Assembly: GCA_019279435.1 (NCBI GenBank)
Contig: JAAALK010000286.1
Location: 27,713,712-27,777,711 of the forward strand
Length of the DNA stretch: 64,000 bases
Reading direction: 5' to 3'
Source of the DNA: Zizania palustris
Taxonomy: Eukaryota > Streptophyta > Magnoliopsida > Poales > Poaceae
In this document: one piece after another, positions 45,501-57,500 of the stretch
Position numbering within the stretch: the first letter of the stretch is position 1
Layout of the letters: every line of letters starts with the position of its first letter
Program-made: the position numbers and the translations under genes
Notes under the pieces: model-generated
The model's database searches: none
Seen by the model: only the letters and a program-made list of their open reading frames with translations
What the model was told of the DNA's origin: nothing

Positions 45501-48500
45501 TGAAGGCAACTCGGAGTCTAGAAGCCTCATTGTCATCTTCTTTGGAGATGTCAAAAAATTTATTTGGATTCAAAAATAGTGCAGCCCCATGAAGTTTTTG
45601 CTCCATTTGATTCACCCACCTTGTATCTATGATGTCCAGTACCTTCTTTAGAACCCTAGGCTTGCTTTCAAGAGCGGTGCTTATCTTTTTTCTTGCTAGA
45701 TACATAGCTACAGCAATCTCTGGCATGGCAGGCTTCTCATCCCCATCAGCAATCCTCAAAGCAATAAGCAAAGGTTGGGATGCTCTAATGCAATCCATTA
45801 CGGTATTCCAGAACTGAGTGGAAATCACAATATCAGTAGCTTTCTTCCCAGCCTCTGTGAAAGCCAATTTGGACCTAGTCCAATCATCACTAAGAAAGAG
45901 CTTCCTCAAAGCATCCTTATGCTTCAATAGACTTTGCAAAGTGAGAAAAGCAGTGGCAAACCGAGTGGCTGCGGGTTTAACCAAATCTCATTATTGCCGT
46001 GGTTGTTTTGCTACATGTTTGCACATCACCAAAACCAGCGGCAAGGTGTTGCTTCAACCTTTTGATACCTGAATGCATTTGCTTCCCACATAAAGAACAT
46101 TGCACCAAATCTTTGTTTGTCAAGTCCGGCCAAAATCCATACTTCCATCCAGGATCCTTCGACTTAGCCTTTCGCTTCGGATCCTTTGATGGATCATATG
46201 CAACCTCCCCCTGTAGGCCACCACTACCTTCACCATCTGCCATTGTGCTGCCCCCTTGCCTTTGTTGGCTTGCTGCCTGCTAGGCTGAAAAAATACTGCA
46301 GTACTGCTTGCCTTGCTGCCTGCTGCACTACTGCAGTACTAAGGGAGCACAGCCGGGGAGCACAGGGGAGGGAGCACAGCCGGGGAGCACAGCCAGGGAG
46401 CACAGGGGAGCCGGGGAGCACAGGGGAGCCGAGGAGCACAGGGGAGGGAGCACTGTTGAGTCAGGCCACTGACGCTTAGACTGGCGAGCTAGGGTTTTTG
46501 CGTGGCGGTTGAGTCAGGGCCTGGGGAGCACAGGGGAGGCGGCCGGGCGGCCGGTGGCCGGGCGGCCAGTGGCCGGGCGGCGCAACTGCGCAAGGGGAAG
46601 CAGCGCAGTTGCGGAGATCTGGCGGCCGGCGGCGCAAACGATACTTGTTTTCCGACGGCCGGCGGCGCAAGGCACGGGAGCAGCTCCGGCAGCCGGTGGG
46701 CGGCGGCGCAAGGCACGGGAGCAGCTCCGGCAGCCGGTGGGCGGCGGCGCAAGGGAAGACCGAAAGCAGAAAGGGGCTGGGCACGGGCGGCGGCGCAAGG
46801 GAAGACTGAAAGCAGAGCACGGGCTTAGAAAATATACTCACAGACCCTAGGCGCCCGCCCAGAGTCTCCCGGCGACCGCCTAGGCGCCATGGGCGACGCC
46901 TAGACAGTCCAGGCGGGCGCCTGGACAGATCCAGGCGAGGCGTTTCAGCTAGGCGTCCGGCGGCCACCGCCTGGACGCCTAGTCGGCGCCTAGGCGTCGC
47001 CTAGGCGACGCCGTGACAACAATGGTAGTTGGTCAAGGGCCCGGATCTCTTTGTCGCGGCGGCGCCGTTGCGGCGACGCGGCGAAGAGGCAGGGATACAA
47101 GATGGCAATAGCCAAACTGAATACTTGACAACTCCCTCTAGGCATCGGTCTTGTTTATATAGGCACAAGACCGATCTAATCTAATACAACTTTAACAAAC
47201 TTCCATAACTAACTTTGACTACTAGGACTCCCTAACCACCTGGACTCTTTAATTAAGTACTTGCAGATTGACTCCCTAACCACCTAGACTCTTTAATTAA
47301 CCTGCACTTTAACTAATCCCGCAGCTATAGTACCGGTGGTACTGTTCACAGGCGGGCCAGGCCCTTCATCCCATAATCTGAGGCCATGACATCTCTTCCC
47401 CCCTTGAAAACCAGCTCGTCCTCGAGCTGGGCTGCTGGTGCCGCCAAGGCAGCCCACGTTGATCCCCAACCGTCAGCTAGGCTGCCATCCGTGCTCGTGA
47501 GGGTGTGCTTTGCGAGGACACCCTCCGGGCGCAGGAGGCCGGAGGCCACCCTCCGGGCGCAGGCCGCCGGAGGCCACCCTCCGGGCGCAGGATGCCGGAG
47601 GCCACCCTCCGGGCGAAAGATGCCGGAGGCCGTCCTCCGGGAGCCCAGTTCGAGGACCCGGTTCGGAGGCCCCCAGTTCGGAGCCTTGTTCAGAGCCTTG
47701 CTCGGGGCATGCTTCGAAGCCCCCTTCGGGGTGCACCTCGGAGCCCTCTTCGCAGCCTCTGCCAGAAAGGCTCCGGCCCCTACTTCGAAGCTCGGGAAAT
47801 AAGTATAGGCCGTACCGGGGGCCCCGCCGCCCCTGGTATGTCGTTTAGCTGGTCAAAGCCTGGCGCAGTCTGACACGCCTGTAAAGCTGTAAAGCTGCAA
47901 AGTACCTTTGTACCGTAGCTAGCCCCTTTTCCCCTCTCTGCCCCTGTAAGCCTAGGGCTCATAGAGGGCATCCCGGTCCTTTCCTTTGGCCTGTGCGCCT
48001 ATAAAAGCAGGGCCAAGCCCTTGTAACAGGGACACACGCTCCAGGGGGCCAAGAGACCCTGGAATTATTACTCCATACTAGGGCATACCATACCAAATCC
48101 ACCACAACTGGACGTAGGGTTATTATCTCCCAGGAGAGGCCCGAACCAGTATAAACCTTTTTCTCCCTCTGCTAGAGCCCTTCGAGGCTCATTCTCCACA
48201 TCACACTCCACCACACAAAAACCTGCTGGAACTAACACAATTGTTCCAACAGTTGGCGCCGTCCGTGGGGACCTTAGTCCTAGAAGCTAAGTTCTCTACC
48301 ACTGTCTGCAACTCGAAGTACGCCTGAGGGGGAGCTTCGAAGCTTTCTTGCTTCGCGCACGCTCCGGCAAGGGGCTTCGGGTGCAGCTCGAAGGCTACCT
48401 TCGCTTTCCTCCATCCTTCACATACCGGAGCTCACTCTCCGGCAAGGGGCTCTGCTCCCCGTTCCCAAGGGCTACAAGGTGTGTACGGTCCGAAGCCTTA

Positions 48501-51500
48501 CTTCGATATACCAATCTGCAATTACATTAATATAAATTCGAAGCCCTGCTTCGCCTTAAATTCGAAGCCCTGCTTCGCCTTAAAGCCGAAGCCCTGCTTC
48601 GCCTTAAAGCCGAAGCTTTGCTCCGCCTTAAAGCCGAAGCCCTGCTTCGCCTTTGAATGCAAACTTTTGCTCCATCTTATTGAAAAACCGAAGCCATGCT
48701 TCGCCTTATCAAAAACCGAAGCCACGCTTCGCCTTGTCAAAAACCTGAAGCCTCGCTTCACTTTGTTTAAAATACGAAGCCTTGCTTCGCTTTATAAAAT
48801 CCGGAGTACCCCTCCGAAGGCTACGCAGTGCCCCCGGGCCCGTAGCAGTGGGCTAAAAAGACTCCGGGCCACTGGCCCGACGCGTCCAGGGATTTCGGGC
48901 TCCGCACCCGAAGCATCCCAGGGATTCCGGGTTCCGCACCCGAAGCATCCCACGGTCGAAGGTGGCTCAGAGTCGAAGGTGGCTCACATTATCACAGGTT
49001 CGGTGAATCCACACCAAATATCCTTCTCATTACAGGACCAAGTTTCGAAGCCTTGCTTCATTATCTAAACACGCTCTGAAGCCTTGCTTCGCGTGTTAAT
49101 ATAATATACGACTAAGCGTCTCGAAGTCATACTTCGCTAAATCAAAGTGCGTTTCAGAGCCTCGCTCACGCACAACATCCAAATCCCAGCATGCCGAAGC
49201 ATGCTTCGCTCAATTTGGTTACGCGAAAGCCTTGCTTCGCACCAAATTAAAGCATTCGAAGCCCAAAAGAGGCCTTCGCTCAAATAAAATTTCATGTGTC
49301 GAAGCCGCCGAAAGGCGCACCCTTCGCATCTTTTATTTTTTGCCCGCACCAGCAATGGCTAAGTCCCTAGCTGCCACGAGCAAAGGGGGGAAGCATGTAT
49401 GCGAGGTGTGCGAATGTAATGCGCAGTACGAGCGTGACAAGCTAAAATGTTCGAAGCCAAACAATGCGAAGCATACAGACGAAATATGCGAATATAATAA
49501 ACTTCATTCATTGAATGATAATTGAGAAGTATGTTACAAATATACTTCGAAAGCAAAACTACGTATAGTCTGTATCTAAACCTAAGAAGAACCGTGTGCG
49601 AGGCCCCAACCCTCGCTTGCCTCTCTTTCGGCCAAGGCCCCCTCGGCTGGACGAAGCCTCGTCGGAGCCCGCTCTCCCACGACCGGCTCGCCCAGGCTCC
49701 GAAGCCCGTGGACCTCGTCTTCCACTTTGCAGGTCGCTCCAAGTTAGCGAAGCAGGCGGTGCCGTATCGAAGGCAGAGAAGTCTAATGCTTCGTCACCCG
49801 CTAAGGCCGTCCGCGAAGATAAAAACAAAGAACCCGGAAGGTACTCCATCTTCACAGCGGCTAGCAAATCCTGAGCTACTTCGGAGATGGCTTCGCCGTT
49901 AGGTCCCCTCGGAAGCTTAAACCGAGGGGGACCTTCGGACCTAGCTACTTCGAGGACTGCCCACAACTGTCGAAGGTCTTCGGAGTCCTCGAGCACTTCG
50001 AGGTCTACACTCGGAGGCTGAACCTGGGCAGGTATAAAAGAACCCCCGCATTCATATTAATAAGCTGATAGAGTTTTTACAAGCCTGCAGCTAAGTATTA
50101 CAAAAGGCCTAAGGAGATCTACACCTTCGGAGGCGGAGGTGTCGAAGTCGAAGGCTGATCGGGCGCAGCAGGCGCTTTGGATCGGCGGTGTCGAAGGGAC
50201 TTCTGGAGGTCGAGGACTGCTTCGCAGCCTTGCTCCTTCCAGGGTTCCTGCAGCCGCCGCCAGGCTCCGCGAACTTCGGTCGGAGGCGTCACCAAGTGCG
50301 GACCCCCGAAGGCCACTGGGGTCACGGAGGTTGCCGCCCGAAGGTGGTCACACCCCGCGTCATGGAGCATCTGCAATACCCCTTGGCCCGCGACTCGACC
50401 GGCCATAAGGGCGAAGCCCGTCAGCGCTTCCTCCGCTATCGAAGCCGCAGTCTTCAAGAAGTCGACGCGGTCCCCAATCGGGTCTTGATCGCCAAAGTCC
50501 GGAGCCCGGCACTCGGTCCCTATTTTCTCAAGGACCTCGGTCAGGCTCTGGGTGGCTTCGCCAAGATTGGCCACGACGAAGTCTTCAAGACCCCGGGCCC
50601 GTTGGCGGAGCGAAGCATTCTCCTTCGCCTGCCGAGCTTCGGCGTCCTTCGAAGCCTGGAGCTCCGCGCGGAGCCGAGCCATCTCCGAGGACAAGGCTTC
50701 CTTAGCCTTGTCGGCCTCAGCAGCCGAAGCCTCGGCCCGCCTCCGTTTCTCGGCTTCCTCCGAGACCTCGCGGCGAAGGGCCTCCTTCTCCTCTGCGAGG
50801 CGCTCCATCCGCCTATCGGCAGCAGTCGAAGCTGCTGCGTTCAGTGCGAAGGCCTGCAGAAATTCAAGAAATCATAAGTATTAACCAAGGGCTAAAGTAT
50901 AGTTCGAGGCTGCAAGGGGCTTCGCTCACCCGCATGAGGACTTCGTTCGAGCTGATAAAGAGATCCGTGGGGTCCAGGTGGCTAAGTTGGGCCACCAAGT
51001 CCCCCCCCTCCGCAGAAGCACAAGCCTCGCGGAAACCGTGGATCGCCGCCGCCGTCACGCCCTCCCTCGGCTTGAAGGGGTGAACCACTGCCACGGTCGC
51101 CTCCGCAAGCTTCGGCGAGGCGGGGCTCAAGCCCACCACGTCGATATCTTCTTCGCTTCGAGGGACCTCGCGGCCTCCGCAGCCTTCGTCGTCGGACGAA
51201 GTACTCTCGGACTCCGAATCGCTGCCGCTGCCGCTGCTGCTGCCGCTGTTGCTCGAAGCTTCTGTGGGCTTCGCGTCGGTGGGCTTCGGTCCACCTCCGC
51301 CTGCCGGCTCCGCCACGGCGGGCCTCGCATCATCTTCATCCTCTGCAGGGAGCCAAGTCAAGATCCGTGTATTGAAGCGAAGCATGCAAAAAGGAGTTTA
51401 CCATCGTCGGAGATTTCTTGGAAGGAAGATGGGGCTAAGTGTGCCCTCCAGCTCCTTCGCTGCGAAGCTGGCGCATCCACCTCCGCGCCCGAAGTCGGTT

Positions 51501-54500
51501 CCGCCGGGGCATCCGTGGCCTCCTAGGCGGCCGGAGTATGCGCGTCTGCCTCCGCCGCCGAAGGCTTCGCCGCCAGGGGCCTCGCTGCCTTCTTGGAGGC
51601 CGGAGTAGCTGCGGGCTCCGCCGCAACCTCCCCCGGGCTCGAGACTTCGGCCGCGGAGACCTCCAGCCGAGGCCCCGAAGCATCCGGTTCGTCCTCGTCC
51701 CCCCTCTTCCTCTTGGCTCCGGCTGACGAGGTAGTCAGGTGGGCGAAGTTCGGCAGAGTAGGGAGCCCTCCGAGGTCGAGCGCGGTCCATACTCTGTTCC
51801 AGCGCTCCCAGGACCCCACCAGCGCAAGGCGCTGGGTCTGCTCCTCGGGGGTCGGAGTCCCGACGACTCGATCCGCCGCCGCGATGGCCTCCTCCGGGGT
51901 CCTCATTTCAAGGTCGGCTTCATGGAAGATCTAAGTCAGAAGTGAAGATCTACAAAGCATAAAAGGCGAAGAGATTGCGAAGCCTTACAGAAGCGGTCGA
52001 AGGCCAACTCACTAAGTTCCCCTCGACCCGAAGCCTGGAAGAGCCCTTCCGGCCAAGAACGCGCGAGGGGGCTGAGTCGGAGGGTGATGAACTCCTCCGC
52101 AAGATCCCTCATGCTCATCTTCGTCGCCACTCTCCGGAGCAGCAAGATCCTCGAGCAAAGGATGTCTTCGCTGGTCTTCACCACCCCTTCGCGTCGGTAC
52201 AAGATGTGGGCGTTAGTACTCCGAAGGGGGGAGTTCGCGCCGACGGAGGCGTAGAACCACTCCTGATCCCACCTCGAGTACCACTTGTTGTTTACGGCCC
52301 TCGCCGGGAAGGCGTCCTGGAACTCCTTCTGGAGCTGGAAGTTGGCGCTGCCGAAGGCCAGCGCCCTCTTGACGCGGTCTGTCCCCTCCCTTGGCTTCGG
52401 CTGGCAGTTGGCGTCATGGAGGGCGACAAAGACATCAGCGCGGCCCTCGGCCCTCATGGCCCATTCGAAGACAGCCAACCTCGCCACTGCGTTTGGCGAA
52501 AGCTGAGGAAGCTCAAGGTTTTAAGCCTTGAGGACTTCGCTCAGCATCCCCACTGCTGGCAGCCCAAGGCCGGCCTCGAAGAAGGCTTCGAAGACCACCA
52601 CTTCGTCAGCCCGAGGCCTCAGCACGGCCTCTGACTTCTCCGGGACCCGAAGCTGGATCTTCGCTGCGACCCTCCCTTCGCAGGCCCTCCGGACTGACTC
52701 CTCCGTCGAGATCGAAGCCCGCATCTCCAGGGTCTGCTCGAACTTGTCGGAGGGCGTCCGAAGGTCCCTCGGCCCCAGTCGCCTGGGCGGAGGCTTCGCC
52801 GCTGCAGCCGCTACCGCTTGCAGTTGGGCGGAGCTCGAGCTCGGGCCCAAAGCCAAAGACTTCGCCACGGCCTTCTTCGGCATCTCGGCGGACCTCCGGT
52901 GCGAAGGGCTAAAAGCTGGCGAAGGGCTAAAACTAGCGAAGGGGGCTCTGCGCGAAGCTAGAAAGAAGAACAGAGCGAAGGTTGTAAGGCAGTGAGAAGG
53001 AAGCAAATGAAAGCGCACCGAAGCTGCACGCGGTAAACCCTTATTTATAGGCGCGGTAAGAATTCCAACGGTCGTGGGCCGAACCCACCGCCAAGTGGGC
53101 CTCCAGCGAAGGCGAAGCGGCCCAGCGCAGGGTAACGGTAACTTTCTAACCGTTGCGAAGCCGTTTAGTCTCCCGAGGTCTTTCTGACAAGCTTCTGACA
53201 AGCTAGCGCAGGCATTTATTTTCTACAATTTTCGAGGTCACCTTCGGTCCAAGCTCCGAAGGCATGTTTTATCCGAGGGTGCATTTTGCAGGTCATTTGC
53301 CCTAAGGGCGCGCGCACCCCTTCGTCCCGAAGGCCTACACGCGAGGGGCTACTGTTGGGGGAATATATCTCCCTTGAACAGAGGCCAAATGACGTCAGCC
53401 TCCGACAGCCTTCGCCCCAGAGCCCAGCACTGTCGGAGCCTGTTTCCTCTCTAAGTGTTGTTTTCAGGTCCCAAGGTGCCTTTCGGAGCCTGTAGCTTCG
53501 GAGCCCTCAGATCGGGGGGTCCGGCTCGGAGCCCCCAGTTCGGGCCCACCCTCCGGGCAAAGGGTGCCGGAGGCCACCCTTCGGGTGCAGGACGCCGGAG
53601 GCCACCCACCGGGCGCAGGACGCCGGAGGCCACCCTCTGGGCAAAGGGCGCCGGAGGCCACCCTCCGGGCGCAGGACGCCGGAGGCCACCCTCCAGGCGC
53701 AGGACGCCGGAGGCCACCCTCCGGGAGCCCAGTTTGAGGACCCGGTTCGGAGGCCCCCAGTTCGGAGCCTTGTTCAAAGCCTTGCTCGGGGCATGCTTCG
53801 AAGCCCCCTTCGGGGTGCACCTCGGAGCCCTCTTCGCAGCCTCTGCCAGAAAGGCTCCGGCCCCTACATCGAAGCTCGGGGAATATCTAAGTATAGGCCG
53901 TACCGGGGGCCCCGCCGCCCTTGGTATGTCGTTTAGCTGGTCAAAGCCTGGCGCAGTCTGACACGCCTGTAAAGCTGTAAAGCTGCAAAGTACCTTTGTA
54001 CCGTAGCTAGCCCCTTTTCCCCTCTCTGCCCCTGTAAGCCTAGGGCTCATAGAGGGCATCCCGGTCCTTTCCTTTGGCCTGTGCGCCTATAAAAGCAGGG
54101 CCAAGCCCTTGTAACAGGGACACACGCTCCAGGGGGCCAAGAGACTCTGGAATTATTACTCCATACTAGGGCATACCATACCAAATCCACCACAACTGGA
54201 CGTAGGGTTATTATCTCCCAGGAGAGGCCCGAACCAGTATAAACCTTTTTCTCCCTCTGCTAGAGCCTTTCGAGGCTCATTCTCCACATCACACTCCACC
54301 ACACAAAAACCTGCTGGAACTAACACAATTGTTCCAACATAAGTACTTGCAGATTGACTCCTTAACCACTTGGACTCTTTAATTAACCTGCACTTTAACT
54401 AATCCCGTAGCTACAGTACCGGCAGTACTGTTCACGTGAACAGTACCGCGCGGTACTGTTCACAGGCGGGCCAGGCCCTTCATCCCATAATCTGAGGCCA

Positions 54501-57500
54501 TGACATGGGGGTATAGAGATGCTACATTTTATTATTGGAGTTGTTTAGCAGGCATCTACCTAGGTATGGAGAACAAATCAAGATAAAAGTGCAACCTAAC
54601 AGGAATTATTATTATTTTTAATTCTGGGAGTTGCTTGTTATGCATTTCTGTCTGGGAGGTGTTTTTAATTGTCAAAAACCGAAGCCACGCTTCGCCTTGT
54701 CAAAAACCTGAAGCCTCGCTTCACTTTGTTTAAAATACGAAGCCTTGCTTCGCTTTATAAAATCCGGAGTACCCCTCCGAAGGCTACGCAGTGCCCCCGG
54801 GCCCGTAGCAGTGGGCTAAAAAGACTCCGGGCCACTGGCCCGACGCGTCCAGGGATTTCGGGCTCCGCACCCGAAGCATCCCACGGTCGAAGGTGGCTCA
54901 GAGTCGAAGGTGGCTCACATTATCACAGGTTCGGTGAATCCACACCAAATATCCTTCTCATTACAGGACCAAGTTTCGAAGCCTTGCTTCATTATCTAAA
55001 CACGCTCTGAAGCCTTGCTTCGCGTGTTAATATAATATACGACTAAGCGTCTCGAAGTCATACTTCGCTAAATCAAAGTGCGTTTCAGAGCCTCGCTCAC
55101 GCACAACATCCAAATCCCAGCATGCCGAAGCATGCTTCGCTCAATTTGGTTACGCGAAAGCCTTGCTTCGCACCAAATTAAAGCATTCGAAGCCCAAAAG
55201 AGGCCTTCGCTCAAATAAAATTTCATGTGTCGAAGCCGCCGAAAGGCGCACCCTTCGCATCTTTTATTTTTTGCCCGCACCAGCAATGGCTAAGTCCCTA
55301 GCTGCCACGAGCAAAGGGGGGAAGCATGTATGCGAGGTGTGCGAATGTAATGCGCAGTACGAGCGTGACAAGCTAAAATGTTCGAAGCCAAACAATGCGA
55401 AGCATACAGACGAAATATGCGAATATAATAAACTTCATTCATTGAATGATAATTGAGAAGTATGTTACAAATATACTTCGAAAGCAAAACTACGTATAGT
55501 CTGTATCTAAACCTAAGAAGAACCGTGTGCGAGGCCCCAACCCTCGCTTGCCTCTCTTTCGGCCAAGGCCCCCTCGGCTGGACGAAGCCTCGTCGGAGCC
55601 CGCTCTCCCACGACCGGCTCGCCCAGGCTCCGAAGCCCGTGGACCTCGTCTTCCACTTTGCAGGTCGCTCCAAGTTAGCGAAGCAGGCGGTGCCGTATCG
55701 AAGGCAGAGAAGTCTAATGCTTCGTCACCCGCTAAGGCCGTCCGCGAAGATAAAAACAAAGAACCCGGAAGGTACTCCATCTTCACAGCGGCTAGCAAAT
55801 CCTGAGCTACTTCGGAGATGGCTTCGCCGTTAGGTCCCCTCGGAAGCTTAAACCGAGGGGGACCTTCGGACCTAGCTACTTCGAGGACTGCCCACAACTG
55901 TCGAAGGTCTTCGGAGTCCTCGAGCACTTCGAGGTCTACACTCGGAGGCTGAACCTGGGCAGGTATAAAAGAACCCCCGCATTCATATTAATAAGCTGAT
56001 AGAGTTTTTACAAGCCTGCAGCTAAGTATTACAAAAGGCCTAAGGAGATCTACACCTTCGGAGGCGGAGGTGTCGAAGTCGAAGGCTGATCGGGCGCAGC
56101 AGGCGCTTTGGATCGGCGGTGTCGAAGGGACTTCTGGAGGTCGAGGACTGCTTCGCAGCCTTGCTCCTTCCAGGGTTCCTGCAGCCGCCGCCAGGCTCCG
56201 CGAACTTCGGTCGGAGGCGTCACCAAGTGCGGACCCCCGAAGGCCACTGGGGTCACGGAGGTTGCCGCCCGAAGGTGGTCACACCCCGCGTCATGGAGCA
56301 TCTGCAATACCCCTTGGCCCGCGACTCGACCGGCCATAAGGGCGAAGCCCGTCAGCGCTTCCTCCGCTATCGAAGCCGCAGTCTTCAAGAAGTCGACGCG
56401 GTCCCCAATCGGGTCTTGATCGCCAAAGTCCGGAGCCCGGCACTCGGTCCCTATTTTCTCAAGGACCTCGGTCAGGCTCTGGGTGGCTTCGCCAAGATTG
56501 GCCACGACGAAGTCTTCAAGACCCCGGGCCCGTTGGCGGAGCGAAGCATTCTCCTTCGCCTGCCGAGCTTCGGCGTCCTTCGAAGCCTGGAGCTCCGCGC
56601 GGAGCCGAGCCATCTCCGAGGACAAGGCTTCCTTAGCCTTGTCGGCCTCAGCAGCCGAAGCCTCGGCCCGCCTCCGTTTCTCGGCTTCCTCCGAGACCTC
56701 GCGGCGAAGGGCCTCCTTCTCCTCTGCGAGGCGCTCCATCCGCCTATCGGCAGCAGTCGAAGCTGCTGCGTTCAGTGCGAAGGCCTGCAGAAATTCAAGA
56801 AATCATAAGTATTAACCAAGGGCTAAAGTATAGTTCGAGGCTGCAAGGGGCTTCGCTCACCCGCATGAGGACTTCGTTCGAGCTGATAAAGAGATCCGTG
56901 GGGTCCAGGTGGCTAAGTTGGGCCACCAAGTCCCCCCCCTCCGCAGAAGCACAAGCCTCGCGGAAACCGTGGATCGCCGCCGCCGTCACGCCCTCCCTCG
57001 GCTTGAAGGGGTGAACCACTGCCACGGTCGCCTCCGCAAGCTTCGGCGAGGCGGGGCTCAAGCCCACCACGTCGATATCTTCTTCGCTTCGAGGGACCTC
57101 GCGGCCTCCGCAGCCTTCGTCGTCGGACGAAGTACTCTCGGACTCCGAATCGCTGCCGCTGCCGCTGCTGCTGCCGCTGTTGCTCGAAGCTTCTGTGGGC
57201 TTCGCGTCGGTGGGCTTCGGTCCACCTCCGCCTGCCGGCTCCGCCACGGCGGGCCTCGCATCATCTTCATCCTCTGCAGGGAGCCAAGTCAAGATCCGTG
57301 TATTGAAGCGAAGCATGCAAAAAGGAGTTTACCATCGTCGGAGATTTCTTGGAAGGAAGATGGGGCTAAGTGTGCCCTCCAGCTCCTTCGCTGCGAAGCT
57401 GGCGCATCCACCTCCGCGCCCGAAGTCGGTTCCGCCGGGGCATCCGTGGCCTCCTAGGCGGCCGGAGTATGCGCGTCTGCCTCCGCCGCCGAAGGCTTCG

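Larger units (their letters stand above)
44144..47391 (-). repeat. Chromovirus LTR split by a hAT element
   Basis: Parts 44144-44239 and 47025-47391 form one LTR. On the minus strand a TATATAA-type box lies near 47154-47162. A direct repeat (GACTCCCTAACCACCTGGAC type) occurs near 47221 and 47271. Confidence 0.78.
44144..47518 (-). mobile_element. Chromovirus (Gypsy) remnant: 3' LTR and end of pol, minus strand
   Basis: On the minus strand the internal end encodes AAQLEDELVFKGGRDVM, the standard C-terminus of grass chromovirus polyproteins, overlapping the purine tract AAGGGGGGAAGAGA. The LTR follows, from TGTCATGGCC (47391) to TTTACCCAACA (44144). It is 455 bp once the hAT insertion is removed. 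Internal sequence is cut at about 47518 by a Tat-type LTR repeat array. Other pieces of the same LTR type occur at 54340-54505 and 60185-60350. No matching target duplication is visible (ATACA left, TGGGG right). Confidence 0.78.
47519..54339 (+). mobile_element. Non-autonomous Tat-like element B: LTRs and antisense gene, no gag-pol
   Basis: A 5'-truncated LTR (47519-48251), a PBS identical to that of Tat-A, about 5.1 kb of internal DNA, a purine tract GCGAGGGGCTAC and a complete 987-bp LTR (53353-54339) are present. The internal region has no gag, RT or integrase in any frame; it holds a palindromic repeat array and a multi-exon minus-strand gene homologous to that of Tat-A. It is thus a large derivative depending on other elements. 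The left junction lost the start of its LTR together with most of the chromovirus. A second partial copy follows by tandem duplication. Confidence 0.85.
48709..54671 (+). repeat. Tandem duplication, unit 1 (5963 bp)
   Basis: Runs from inside the Tat-B leader through its antisense gene, 3' LTR, the chromovirus LTR stub and 166 bases of NUP1 intron. The same sequence follows head to tail. The junction joins intron TTTTTAATTG to leader TCAAAAACCG; both sides contain T(G/C)AAAA, a microhomology. Confidence 0.92.

Noticed and set aside
46476..46967. Pro/Arg-rich minus-strand frame and overlapping plus frames
   Set aside because: GC-rich minisatellite in the 5' end of the hAT element gives open frames in nearly all phases.
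48481..49068. Plus-strand frame with repeated KPKPCFAL units
   Set aside because: It follows the palindromic leader array of Tat-B and has no start context or family; the duplicated unit 2 only keeps part of it.
50188..50877. 229-codon plus-strand frame opposite the coiled-coil exon (also 56119-56808)
   Set aside because: It is the shadow of the minus-strand heptad-rich exon and has no family features.
53560..53730. Regular 28-bp repeats resembling a CRISPR array
   Set aside because: Units are contiguous without spacers, sit in a plant LTR and vary in number; this is a minisatellite.
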